Shown here: positions 48,218 through 59,039 of the stretch, piece by piece
Layout: every line of letters starts with the position of its first letter
How positions within the stretch are numbered: position 1 is the stretch's first letter
Source: Nigrospora sphaerica
Lineage: Eukaryota; Ascomycota; Sordariomycetes; Amphisphaeriales; Apiosporaceae
NCBI GenBank assembly: GCA_018287875.1
Contig: JAGVVL010000017.1
Location: 310,001 to 374,000 of the forward strand
Length of the DNA stretch: 64,000 nt
Reading direction: 5' to 3'
Made by a program: the position numbers and the translations under genes
The notes under the pieces: generated by a model
Database searches by the model: none
Seen by the model: the letters and a program-made list of their open reading frames with translations, nothing else
Told to the model about the DNA's origin: nothing

Positions 48218-49021
48218 TCATATTGTACGATCGTTTTGGCCTTCTGAGTCGCCGCCGAGCCACCTCGCCAGGGCCGTGTAGAGCAGGACGGCGCCGAGGC
48301 CTATTATCCACTTGCTCCGCAACCAGCTCCGGCCAGCGGCGTCGCGGCGCTGGACGACGGCGTCAACGACGGCTTGCGTCTGGCCGCTGGAGCCGCCGGC
48401 AATGGTGAGCTGGGGCCCGCAGCTTGCGCCGCCGACGGGAGCGCCCGTGGCCGGGTCGATCTTGTTGTCCGTCATCCACTTCCAGTTCTCCTTGTCGAGG
48501 TCGGGCCACTCCTGGCGGAACTTGGCGCCGCCGTCGCCGGCCTTGACATTCCCCTTGAGCGCCGCCTTGGCTTGCGAGCCGCCACCTGTCGAGTTCCACC
48601 ACCGCGAGCGCTTGGCCAGGAACTTGCGCTCCTTCTCGGTGCTCGACACGGACCCCGTCGTCAGTTCCTCCGACGTCATGAAGGAGAGCAGGCCGACGAG
48701 AATGGTCGACACCTCCCAGGCCGGGTTGAACGACTTTGGGTGGAAGTCGGAGATGGAGAGACAGAGGCGGGTCGAGGGTTGGAAGCGGCCCGAGGGCGTG
48801 TGCATGCGGATGGCCGGGGGCGCAAAAGGGTAATTGGACGGGAAAATGAGTGTGCCCCAGTACTGGCCGCCGTGGTACGGCGTATCCTCGGGCCCCGTGA
48901 TGATGTAGTGCCACTCGAGAATGTTGCTGTCGGAGGGATGCGCTTCAATGTACGGCGGGGGGTTCTGGGAGATGGTCTTGTACTCGCGCGCGAGGCGCTT
49001 GTGGGCTGCCTTGCTGGCCAT
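48218..49021 (-). CDS. UBC6: Ubiquitin-conjugating enzyme E2 of the ER membrane, UBC6
   Basis: A single exon of 267 residues from the ATG at 49021 (MASKAAHKRLAREYK). The UBC fold covers about residues 5-165 and has HYIITGPEDTPYHGGQYWG and FPSNYPFAPPAIRMHTPSGR. The catalytic cysteine C87 lies in STRLCLSISDFHPKSFNPAW, the same position as in yeast Ubc6. The canonical HPN triplet is absent, as expected for this subfamily. A single hydrophobic anchor near the C-terminus (IIGLGAVLLYTALARWL, about 239-255) makes it a tail-anchored ER protein. It passes ubiquitin to substrates of ER-associated degradation together with the Doa10 ligase. The frame extends 19 codons upstream, but the family start is at 49021. 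Confidence 0.95.
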   Translation of the reverse strand: MASKAAHKRLAREYKTISQNPPPYIEAHPSDSNILEWHYIITGPEDTPYHGGQYWGTLIFPSNYPFAPPAIRMHTPSGRFQPSTRLCLSISDFHPKSFNPAWEVSTILVGLLSFMTSEELTTGSVSSTEKERKFLAKRSRWWNSTGGGSQAKAALKGNVKAGDGGAKFRQEWPDLDKENWKWMTDNKIDPATGAPVGGASCGPQLTIAGGSSGQTQAVVDAVVQRRDAAGRSWLRSKWIIGLGAVLLYTALARWLGGDSEGQNDRTI

Positions 49022-50666
49022 GTTGTCAGGGCGTGTCTCAAGATGAGGCGCGGCAAGCGGTGAACGAAGAGCGGGCACGCGATCGTCGGACCAGTGCTGG
49101 CAAGAGGCGGCCGCGATGGGCAGCGCCGGGTATGGTATTATAGGTGCGTAGGTGTCGGGTGGTGACGAACGATGGACCCTCGGCGCAGGTCCCCCTAATG
49201 GGTGGATGGGCGAACCTAAGGAGCGGGTATGCGAACGAATGCGTCAAGACGGAGCGGCGGGCGCAACGAATGCCTTGTCCGTCTACCGTGGATGCGGCGG
49301 GTGGGGACTGAGACAAGGTTCCAACGAATTCAGTCTTGCCGGTCGAAGTTACTCATGGCCCAACGGACGGGAGCACAATATAGAGTTGGGAAGGCGATGG
49401 GTCGATGATTCGTCACGTCGGGGTTGGTGACGATGGGGGCTTGGCCGGTGAACTCGAGGCAAAGCAAACAGGGCGGGCGGGAACGGAGGACCGGTCTTCT
49501 GGGGCAGACAGGCAAAGCCGTGGATATCGTCGGTGATAAGATGGTCGGTGGTGCGCAAGCTGGCAGGCGAGGGCCAAAAGTCAAGTTGCAGATGCAAATG
49601 CAGGTGTAGAGAGAGGGAGAGGGTGAAGGGAAGGGAGAGAGGGTCGTTTGGGGGCGGTGGGATGTTGACAGTTGGCAGGCGAGTCAAGGGACGTCACCGC
49701 TGCGAGTTTGGATCTGTCAGGGTCTGTTGGTAGGCCATGTACATTTTTTTAGGTACCTCGTCAAGTAGAATAAAGTAGTACCTAGTGCCTGCCCCTGTGC
49801 ATTCAACTGGGAGGGAGAGAGAGAGAAAGAGAATGTCACAGATAGAGCGCGTGCACGGCTGCGCATCAGCTGCGCATCAGCTGCCCCTTAGTCGTTCGTT
49901 CCCGCTTCGTTTATGCTGACATCCGAGCCAGACCCCGTCAGGGATAGGCTGGTCAAGAACGGGAACTTCCAATTGCTAGCGATCGGGGGGTACCTGATAA
50001 GGTCCAGATGTAGTCAATCTACAGTGTGCTTAAGTAAGGAAAGTACATTCTCGTCGTCGTGGATGCACACGGGCACATGACATGTGCTAAAGCGACTTCC
50101 GGCCGAAGGCACAAGGGTGACCATTGACCATCCCGGGGGAAGCCGTGCCCGATTGGTCCACAGCTTGGATTGACCCCATTCATAAGGCTCTCTCTCGATA
50201 CTCGGACGTCTTTCTCGTTACTTCGGATCCATTTCCATGGTAATGCGTGCGCGCGCGCAAAGAGTGGAAAACGTGAAGCCGTCATTTTTTGGAGGGGCGG
50301 TTAGGTCGTCATCCAGTTTCGCCCTGTCTACACCCGATTGTGGTCCAGTGGCTACTAGGGTTACTAAGAAAGACCTGCATGCCCCGCGGGTGCTGGCCTA
50401 CCCGTAACGAATTGGAATCAACTGGAAACGTACAAAAGGCGAGGACAACCACCAGCCTCACCCCTGCACGACCTTCCGGAGCAGAGTGACATCAATTGCG
50501 GCGGCCCGTAGCCCACCAGCCACAAAGTGCGCAACTAGACGCCGGGATTTGCCGGCGAGAGCGGGACATTGAGAAAGTCGAGAGGAAGGAAGCTCCAAGC
50601 TCCAAGCGGGAATATCTCACGAGACCAGAGACAACCCCGAGACCGACAGCCCGTCGCCACTTCACC
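49022..50666. other. Shared upstream region of UBC6 and SAM50
   Basis: About 1.6 kb between two divergent housekeeping genes. It holds GA-rich tracts (about 49610-49650 and 49812-49832), a tandem GCGCATCAGCT duplication at about 49861-49881, and a TGCGTGCGCGCGCGC tract near 50244. No gene seen. Confidence 0.45.
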
Positions 50667-52356
50667 ATGGCCGGCAATGCTTCTACCGGTGGCCACAATG
50701 TGAGTAACGAACGCACTACTGGCTCGACCTAGGATTCCCTCCTCCCTCATGCACTGGCTAACGAGGCCGGTTTCCGCCTAGGGCTACGAGAATGTGCTCA
50801 AGCAGGAAGCCGCCACGGTCGATAGCAAGCTGGCGGCCGAGCGGGCGCAGGCCCGAGCAGAGGCACGCAACGTCGACCTCGTACGCAAACCGCCTTTCCC
50901 TTGGCGCCGACACGTTCCACTGACCGTCCGCTAGCTGGCCCAGAACGGCTCCCTGCCGGTGGCGCTCTCGTCGATCCAGATCCACGGCGCCCGCAACACA
51001 CGCAAGAGTTTCTTGAACCCGCTGTTCGAGCCGCTGGTCGCCGGCAGCCGCGCCGCCGACTACACGCTGGCCGAGATGCTGGGCCAGATCAGCGGCGCGG
51101 TCGAAAAGATGCAGCGCTTCGACATCTTCCACGAAGAGATCCACGTGCACCTGTCGCAGCCTGACGCGACCGACGCCGCCTCGGGCCCGACCGACTTCGA
51201 CGTGGCCCTGCGCGTGCGCGAGAAGTCGCGCCTCTTCCTCAAGACGGGCACCGACCTGGGCAACACCGAGGGCTCCGCCTACGGCACCATGCTGTGGCGC
51301 AACGTGCTGGGCGGCGCCGAGACGCTGGCCCTCAACGCCTCGGCCGGCACCCGCACCCGCTCCTCGTACAGCGCCGAGTTCGCCACCCCCGTCGCCAGCA
51401 ACCCCGACCTGCGCTTCAGCCTCGAGGGCCTCGCCAGCAGCACCCAGAAGCCCTGGGCCAGCCACGAGGAGGCCGTCAAGGGCGGCGGCGCCAAGCTGAC
51501 CTGGGCCGACGGCGCCGGCGACCGCCACCAGTTTGGCTACACGGGCGCCTGGCGCCAGATCACCGGCCTCTCCGAAAAGGCTTCGCCCACCGTCCGGGGC
51601 GACGCCGGCGACTCGGTCAAGAGCGCCCTGTCCTACCTCTTCCAGCGCGAACGCCGCGACAACCCCATGCTGCCCCAGAGCGGCTACATGCTCAAGGCCG
51701 CTACTGAGCTGGCCGGATGGGGCCCCCTCAAGGGCGATGTCGGCTTTTCCAAGAGCGAGTTTGAGCTTCAAGGCGCCGTGCCTGTGCCGGTCCCCGGCTT
51801 CAAGGGTCCCTCGGGCATCTCAATAGGCGCCGGTTTCCGCGCCGGTCTGCTGTACCCACTGCCTCTGAGCTACGGCCTCGACGGCGCCAAGCCGAGTCGT
51901 TTGAACGACCGCTTCACCCTGGGCGGGCCTACGGACGTGCGGGGATTCAGCCTCGGCGGCCTGGGCCCTCGCGACGGGGCCGATGCCCTGGGCGGCGACG
52001 TGTTTGCCGCCGGCAGTGTCAACATGATGTTCCCGATGCCGCGGTCCAGCGCCGAGAGCCCGTTCCGCCTCCAGCTGTTTGCCAACGGCGGCCGGTCGGT
52101 GGCCATGCGCAACAAGGGCAAGGGGGGCGAGGAGGCGGCCACGCAGGGCATGAGCGGCAACGCCGTGTGGAACAGCCTGCTCGGCGCCACCAAGGACATA
52201 TCCACCGGCCTGCCAAGTATGGCTGCGGGTATCGGGCTGATCTACGCCCACCCGGTGGCGCGCTTCGAGCTCAACTTTAGCCTGCCGCTGGTGCAGCGAC
52301 GGGGCGAGGAGGCCAGGAAGGGTCTCTCGGTCGGTGTGGGCATCAACTTCCTGTGA
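50667..52356 (+). CDS. SAM50: Mitochondrial sorting and assembly machinery protein SAM50 (TOB55)
   Basis: Three exons: 50667-50699, 50782-50880 and 50935-52356, giving 517 residues. An N-terminal POTRA-like region (about residues 45-150; SIQIHGARNTRKSFLNPL) is followed by a C-terminal beta-barrel of the bacterial surface antigen (Omp85) family. The barrel includes LFLKTGTDLGNTEGSAYG and RDNPMLPQSGYMLKAATEL. It also includes RFTLGGPTDVRGFSLGGLGP, the conserved loop carrying the family's (V/I)RG(F/Y) motif. The last strand (KGLSVGVGINFL) ends like a beta-signal. SAM50 folds beta-barrel proteins such as porin and Tom40 into the mitochondrial outer membrane. The 11-residue first exon is small, but its splice ends are good. 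Confidence 0.93.
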
Positions 52357-53070
52357 GCCGGGTCGCCGGCTGGGCAAGTCTGCCGTGTACTATGTATCCC
52401 CAAAATTATAGATGTTGTAGATATGAGAAGCCGAGCCTCTGTTTATTCCACTACCCATTTAGCCTGTCCATGACTGCTGCATGAACGATGAACACTTGCA
52501 TGCATAGAGTGAGTACTTAGGTACTCGAGTGAAAGCGAGGAGACGTAAGTAACTCGTTTGTTGCTTTGTTACCAGATGGCCGCATCCTGAGGAAATGGAC
52601 TTGGGTACTTGGGTTAGGCAAAAGCACGAGCAAGATGCCAACTGCCGTGTTGTACGAAGCATGCGCATGAAATCAAGTCTATCCGGGGGGGCTGGTGCTA
52701 TACAGGCAACCATCCACCAATGCTCCCCTTCCATCTCTGCCTCACAAGCTGTCAATGAGAAATCAAGTCTATGAACGCCTTCGCCAGTCTGCAGGCCATG
52801 GCACCCATGATCATTATCCCTCACCCAAGGGGTCATCCACATCCGGGTTCCGACTTTCAAAGGAGTTCCATTCGCCAATCCGGATACACCTGGAACAGTG
52901 CCCATCGTCGCCCTAACGTGAAAGCGGCAGTAGCTGTACGCCCCGCCCCTCATCGCAGTCGACAGAGGCACCAGTGTTGATCGGGCGCCGGCCGCTGATT
53001 GACAGCCCGCAGCTTAGCCATCGTATCAGCCGCTAAAGCCCAAGCCACGATGCGATCAGGTATGTGTGGT
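52357..53070. other. Gap between convergent genes
   Basis: AT-richer 3' flanks on both sides. Open frames here look like shadows. No gene seen. Confidence 0.5.
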
Positions 53071-54212
53071 TTAGTTGTCGGAGTGTTCGTAGCTGGAAAC
53101 ATCGGCCTCATACCCCTCATCGCCTGAGCTGGCATAATGGGGGGTGACACGACTGAATCTCTGGTGCACATTCGGCGACAGCCCCGAAGAACTCGAATCC
53201 GAGTCGGACGACTCGAGAACGTCAGTCGTCTTCTTCTCGCTCTCCACCTCTTCGTCGCTCTCCTCTTCGTCGTCGTCGGACTCGTCGTCCCCGGCCTGTC
53301 GGTACATGCGTCTCTCGACGGCCGCCTGACGCCAGTCCCACCAGACGCCGGCGCCGCGGGCGGCGAAGGCGGCGGCGGGGGCGAGGATGTTTGCTGTGGT
53401 GGTGTAGGGATGGCGCGGCGAGAAGGGGCCGTGGTGGACGAGGCCGTCGACGAGGACGCGCCAGGCGCGCGCGTCGAGGGCGCCGCAGACGCACGCCTTG
53501 GCGCGGAAGCAGTCGGCGCCGACGCGCGCCGCCCAGCCCGCGCAGAAGCGGCAGAGGCGCAGCAGCGGCGGCGCCGCCGCCCCGGCCGCCGCGACGACGC
53601 CGCACCCGCGCACGGCGCCGGCCCCGCCGCCCGCCGGTACCGCGTCGGGTGCACCCGGCACCGCGGGTCGTGGCCCGCGTGCGCGTCGCGCCCCTCGTCG
53701 GCGTAGAAGACCAGCGTGCTGGCCCGCGCCGCCGACGCCGGCTCGTGCACCGTGAGGTCCAGCGGCGCCGACACCCCGCTGTCCACCGTGCCGTCGCCGC
53801 GCTCGCGCGTCCCGTGCCGCCCCCGTATCACGATGGGCTCCGCGGCGCCGCCGGCGGGGAACCACTCCGTGTAGGTGCCCGTCGGCGGATCCAGCTTGTA
53901 CACGACGACGTTCGCCGTGCGGACGTCGGGCGTGGTCTTGGTGATGGATATGGTGCGGACGAGAGGCTGCTGGATGTTGGTCTCGTTGTTATTATTGTTC
54001 CTGTTGATATTTCTGCTGTTGTCGCCGGTGTTGCTGGGGCCGGCGGAGGAGAGCTTGGAACTAAGAATTTCCATCAAGTCAAGGTTCCCATCGGCCGGCA
54101 GCTCGCGAAGCTGCGAGCTGCCGCCTCCAGGCACGCTGACCATGGCGTCATCGTCGGGAGGCATAGGCGTATTGGCTGGCACGGCCAGGGTCTGAACGGG
54201 GAAGCTCGCCAT
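53071..54212 (-). CDS. Unknown protein with an apparent frameshift
   Basis: From the ATG at 54212 (MASFPVQTLAVPANTPMPPD) the frame is protein-like to about 53640, including VVVYKLDPPTGTYTEWFPAG and HDPRCRVHPTRYRR. It then becomes a low-complexity Arg/Ala/Ser run, while the frame two bases on becomes protein-like (LLRLCRFCAGWAARVGADCF, an acidic stretch, and the end SSYEHSDN at 53071). The minus strand has no AG between about 53693 and 53499, so a normal intron joining them there is not possible. A lost base in the GC-rich stretch, a true frameshift, or an unusual splice to the AG near 53497 remain. A CCACAG just before the ATG suggests a leader intron. No known domain. Confidence 0.5.
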
Positions 54213-55193
54213 GGTACCTGTGGAAATATGAAGTGATGTTTGGAGTCTTGGGCATGCCAAAGCAGCGGGGGAGACAAAAGTCTTGTGTGGGTGGGAGAAA
54301 GGCAGCGCCTTTTGAAGACAAGGCCGGCAATATTCTCGGCGAAGAAAGGAAGAGAGGAAGCAGTCTTACGGCGGTGAAGCCTGTGGAGAGGGACAAGGAT
54401 GTAGCGGTGTTTGTGAGGTGTGAGGGAGATAGTTTCTAATCATTATAAGCTGCCCGAGGTGAAGCGATTATTTCAGCAGAGGGAACGCGTGCCTAGGGCT
54501 AGCTGCTCTGTTGTGTACCCTCAGTGGCGAAACGCGTGAAGCTGCAAACGGCGTTGACTGTTGCCCAGTGGATAAACAGGCTGCCATGCAGAATATATCT
54601 GTGTTTTCAGGCGAAAGACCTGGAGGGGCGGTTCATGGGACGGTGAGAAAACAATCATAGCCAATGTATTGTCACCGGGACAGGACGATGCCGGTGATGT
54701 TTGGTTCTCTCCATGGCATTTGGTGAACCACCTCTCCTGGAAGGCTTTCGCTTGCAGTATAAATGTATAACGGTTGGGTATAAGGGACAGGTTGTAACAA
54801 TGGAGGAGTACCCAATGCAGCGTATCGATACAAGTTATAGTGATGAGTGATGATAATGGGAAACAGGAGTCTGTTTGAAATGCAGCTCGGCTACTTTAAG
54901 TACCAACCACATGTGTGTTGAGATCAATGGGATGGATTTTATTCTCGGTGAATGAGCGCTGGGTGTGGACTTCCCATCCCTTCGTGCTTATATAAGTAGG
55001 GAACAGGTTCTGGTAACTCTGTCATCTTGGAAGGATGCACCACTCGTGTTATTTGTGTAAGCCCAGCCGCGGGCCTTCTCCATGTGTTGTTGGCATCTCG
55101 AATCCCATATGGACTTGTACAGGCAGGGTTGAAGCCACAATTGTATTATATGGGAGGTGCTTCTGGATGCGTTGGGCCATCGTTACTACCATG
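54213..55193. other. Intergenic, AT-richer
   Basis: About 1 kb of promoter for the unknown gene and 3' flank of the C2H2/SH3 gene. No gene seen. Confidence 0.5.
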
Positions 55194-58100
55194 CTAAGCA
55201 TCGCTGCCTGCAGTATCGTTGCTGCGGCCGATGTTATATTCGCTACCGGCTGCAGGGAAAGGCATTTCGGTGTCGCCAGTCTGTACAGTGGCGCCTCTAG
55301 ACGCCTTGGCATTGATGCCAAAAATACTCCTGCGGGGGGTGAGGGTTGGCTTCTTCGAGATGCCGAAGATCTCGAAACGAATGATTTTCATTTCCATCAG
55401 GGTCTCCCTGATCTCATCATCCGTCAACTCCGCGAATCTTTCATGGTGCCTCGCCTTCTCAATCTCCTGGGCTGTGACCGTGAGCTGCTTATCGGGATGG
55501 TCAGAAGAATAGGCCTGCTCCAATGTTGCAGGTGTCCCATCAGCAACTCTCGTTGTTTCCAAAGTATCCTGGCCATGTTCGTATGGAGTGTTGGAATCTG
55601 TGCCCGCGTTGTCCGCGGGAGATTCTGGAGGATGTCTGCCACCTACTTCCACGGTGCTGTAGGCCTTGCCGATATAAGTTGCCTCTAACCGAGGCTGTTG
55701 ACTCCCAAGAGAGTTCTATGTGGCAGTTAGCGAAAGAGATACAATTGAGCACGGTATTTCTTTGTTTTTTTACCTGCTCATTCTTGTTTTCTGGGGAATG
55801 TGAAGGCTGTAGCAATGGATCGAACCAACCCTGCGTGGTTCCTCTCGCATCTCTTGGCGTGACTTTGGGGCTGAGGTGAGTTGTTGTCTTGCTCGAAGGG
55901 TAGAAGTATCCGTCGCCCCAAGTTGTGGCGTCCGAAGACTCGTAAGATGTCCTGTGTCGGACATAATACCTCACTCTGCGTGGGGCAGGCAGTCTCACGC
56001 CCAGGGGTCCATAACCGGGCTCCTCGGCGGAGACGGCAGAAGTCGGCTCGTTTTCAAACGAGGCTCTCGTCAGGGGCTCTCCGAACACAGCTCGGGATCC
56101 TGAAAGCTCCGCCGGCTGGTCGCTCGGGCCATCCATTCCGCTGTCTTGATTTTGCAGCCGCCGCACGTATTGCTCGGGAACCCAGCCCGCTTGTTGCGTT
56201 TTTGGGTCCTCCGCAAGAAGCCATCCTTTCGACGTTCTCAAGACCCAAATGACCTGGCCCTGCGACAAAGCCAACTCATTAGAGGTCGAGGGGGCGTACT
56301 CGAATAGTGCGACAGCTTGGTCGTGCGACTCATTGTCCGCAGCCATGACAACCTGACCCGCCACGGGGGTCGATTTGACATGTGAACCACTGGGCCCCGC
56401 TGGCACCGTCCCTAGTGGCATACCACGTGACGCGGTAGAGCCTGCTGATGGCTGTGTCGGGTTGTCCTGGAGCCGAGGGGGGCCATAAAGGTGTTCATCG
56501 CCGTGGCGCCGTCTGATCAGGCGCTTTGTCGCGTTACCCGGGAACACGAGCGCCTTCATGAGCTGTGTCTGCTCCTGGGCTTCTTCACGAACAAATTTAC
56601 GGGCCCTAACTGGCGGTAGTGTCTCACCCTTCTCCGCCTCAGAACTTATTGGGTCCGGGGAAAGGATGTCGTCCAAGTTGGTAATAGGACCGTTATTGTC
56701 GAGGGTGGCCGGATCTTGTTCTTTGGCACTTCGCTCCGGCCTGGTGACGTCTTCTCCACGCTCAGTGGGGAGTGTGCGAAGGACGCTTTGCAACTTTGAG
56801 AAATACTCGACTGTGTACGGTTCGTACAAGTCGTCCGTGCCATGAGCATGCTCGGGTATGAAAGGAAGCGAGGATTGGAGTGTGCGAACTACATCTCGCA
56901 ACAATTTCCACTTTTCACCACTGTCCATAGTCGAAGTCTATCCGGACAATAGTCAGTTAGCACACTGAGTTTTTGGGGGTTCAATACTAACAATGATAAG
57001 GTCAAAACACATCATCTCTAAAGACTTGAGGTCCCGTATTGTATTAAGAAGACATAAATCGGGTCCTCGAAATAGTTCGTGTCGAGAGAGAGGTAATAGT
57101 ATATGTCTTCGGAAGAGTGATTGGATGTCATCCACTGGAAAATTCCATGTTTCGTGTTCAGCTGCGGCAATGGCTTCGGCCAAATTTTCGCGCTGGGACC
57201 CATCTGTTGAAGAAAGCCGGGAATCGTCGTCCATGTCCTCCTCAGATTCGGGGCTTGTCGACAATACTGTCAGGGCAATCTCCTCCAGATGCCGTGCCAG
57301 ATGGGCGATTACTTGCACTATGCTCCCAGGCAAGTGCTGCGAACAGATTCGGCAATCAGTACGTTCCGGTGTTACTTTATCATTGTGTTCCAGCGACAAG
57401 TGATTTGCCCACTCTTGCTTTGTCGCGAAGGGGGTCTCGTTGCGAGGACAGGCATCCTCAAGGCAAACGTAGGGGCGAAGGTCTTGGAACAGGTGTTTTC
57501 TTTTGGCTGTTAGCGCGGCGAACCAAAGGTCAGCTGGTCATTGGAAGAAACTCACTTCCATGTTCTTTTACCTCTGGCCACGACCATGGTCCCGCACCCA
57601 ACACACTCGAAAGGTATACCCTCTCTTGCCCCCTCCGGAAGAGTTGGCACGCGAACCAAGCCTCCTTGGCCACCATCATAAGAAACCACGGTTTCCGCAT
57701 ACTCACTGAGGGCAGGGAGGGAAGGGCCCGAAGGGACAGAGGTTCCCAGGCCAGAGTCGTGAAACATTGTCGAAGCACCCTTGCTCGATGTTTCGTTGGT
57801 CGATTGAGCGGCTGCCTGCTGTCGCAATTTGCTGTTCTCTGCTTTCAATTCCTGGCAATGGCGAACGCGTGACCAGCTGGAATTGCCAAGGCGCTCGGCC
57901 AGACTGGCGTTACATTGAGGGTATCGTTGACGGATACGGTTGGTAAAGCTCTGCGCTGGGTCCCAAGTGTTCAGGTCCCCCAGCTCGACCGCTGGCTCAT
58001 CCGCAACCGGTCCAATCGCTGGCTCTTGAAATCTGGATGCAAGATCAAGGAGACATTGTGTATCGCTCCCCAAATCTTCGGCGATCTCGCCCAAACTCAT

Positions 58101-58642
58101 ATCCCCACCTTCTGACGAGGTATCGCTGTCTGTGTCGCCGTCAAATACAGGTCTGCGGTCTTCGTGGCTCAATCTTTTGACTTGGTCTGCCATGTCGGCG
58201 AGCTCAGAGGCCTTTGACGTCAACTTTGATGCATGGTTCTTCGTGACGTGTAATAGAAGCCCTGCAGTATTCAGCCTAGATCACTCCGTAGTACGACGTA
58301 GACTTGTCACTGACTATCCGTGAGCGTCCTCGAGATGCTGAACAGCAGACGGAGTGTCGTTGCTCGGGCTCTTTTGGACTTCGCCAGAGATTCCTCTAGC
58401 GTGCGCTCCTCGATGTCAAGTCCATCGGCCCAAAGTACGAGATAGCTCTGGGCGCGTCGCAAGCTCAGAACGACGGAAGGCTCAGTTGAGGGATCTTGAG
58501 AGAGTGCTGCGAGGAGGTCGCGGAACAAGGAGGAGCAGGCTTCGTAGACGTTCGTAACAGTCCCTGATACTTCCGAGGCCGGGGCCTCGTCAGTGTTGAC
58601 AAGCGACTGCTGCCATCTCCGGACAATGTCGATTTCCGCCAT
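55194..58642 (-). CDS. Large fungal protein with C2H2-like module and SH3 domain
   Basis: Five exons on the minus strand: 58642-58315, 58261-57556, 57499-56992, 56937-55774 and 55715-55194, giving 1075 residues. The helical N-terminus (YLVLWADGLDIEERTLEESL) is of a type common in fungal C2H2-module proteins. The module comes next: IPFECVGCG, then KKHLFQDLRPYVCLEDAC (C357-x4-C362-x15-H378-x4-H383), then DCRICSQHLPG with C394-x2-C397-x13-H411-x3-H415, and HLARHLEEIAL. Residues about 721-775 form an SH3 domain (AVALFEYAPSTSNELALSQG, ending GWVPEQYVRRL). The rest is disordered, with a helical block ERFAELTDDEIRETLMEMKI. It is probably an adaptor; its exact role is unknown. It is divergent from the DUF7580 gene, with starts 397 bases apart. 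Confidence 0.8.
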
Positions 58643-59039
58643 CACGCCTCCAGATTGCTCTCTGTGTCGGTTGGTAAGCTAGAAGGACAGGGAGATTCGG
58701 TAATAGCGTGGGAGCGGACTTGGGTGATGGAGGAATGAGAATGTTCTGAGGACGGCACAGCCTGATTTCAGGTGGCGTATAGCGATGAGGGGTCGGCCGG
58801 GGGGGTTGGTAATACGGAGGCTCCTCAATGGCTGAAACCACGAGTCGACCTGCACCTCGCCCGTCTGTGACACAGCCCCTCTGCTGCGCCCGACCAGCCA
58901 TGCAGCTGGGACGATAAGCGCCGTGGTAATCATTTCCCGGCTTTCCTTGACTTCTCTCTTTCACCTGAGATAACCAGATGGCAAGATCCAATGCCCCTCG
59001 GCGATTGAAGCCAGCTGGGTTAGGGCCGACTTTGAAGTC
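58643..59039. promoter_or_regulatory. Bidirectional promoter region of the C2H2/SH3 and DUF7580 genes
   Basis: Only 397 bases separate the two divergent ATGs, so the genes must share promoter DNA. No TATA box or named binding site was found by eye. Confidence 0.5.

Noticed and set aside
50758..51771. 337-codon minus-strand frame
   Set aside because: Antisense shadow of SAM50; it is Gly/Ala/Arg/Val-rich and crosses two SAM50 introns.
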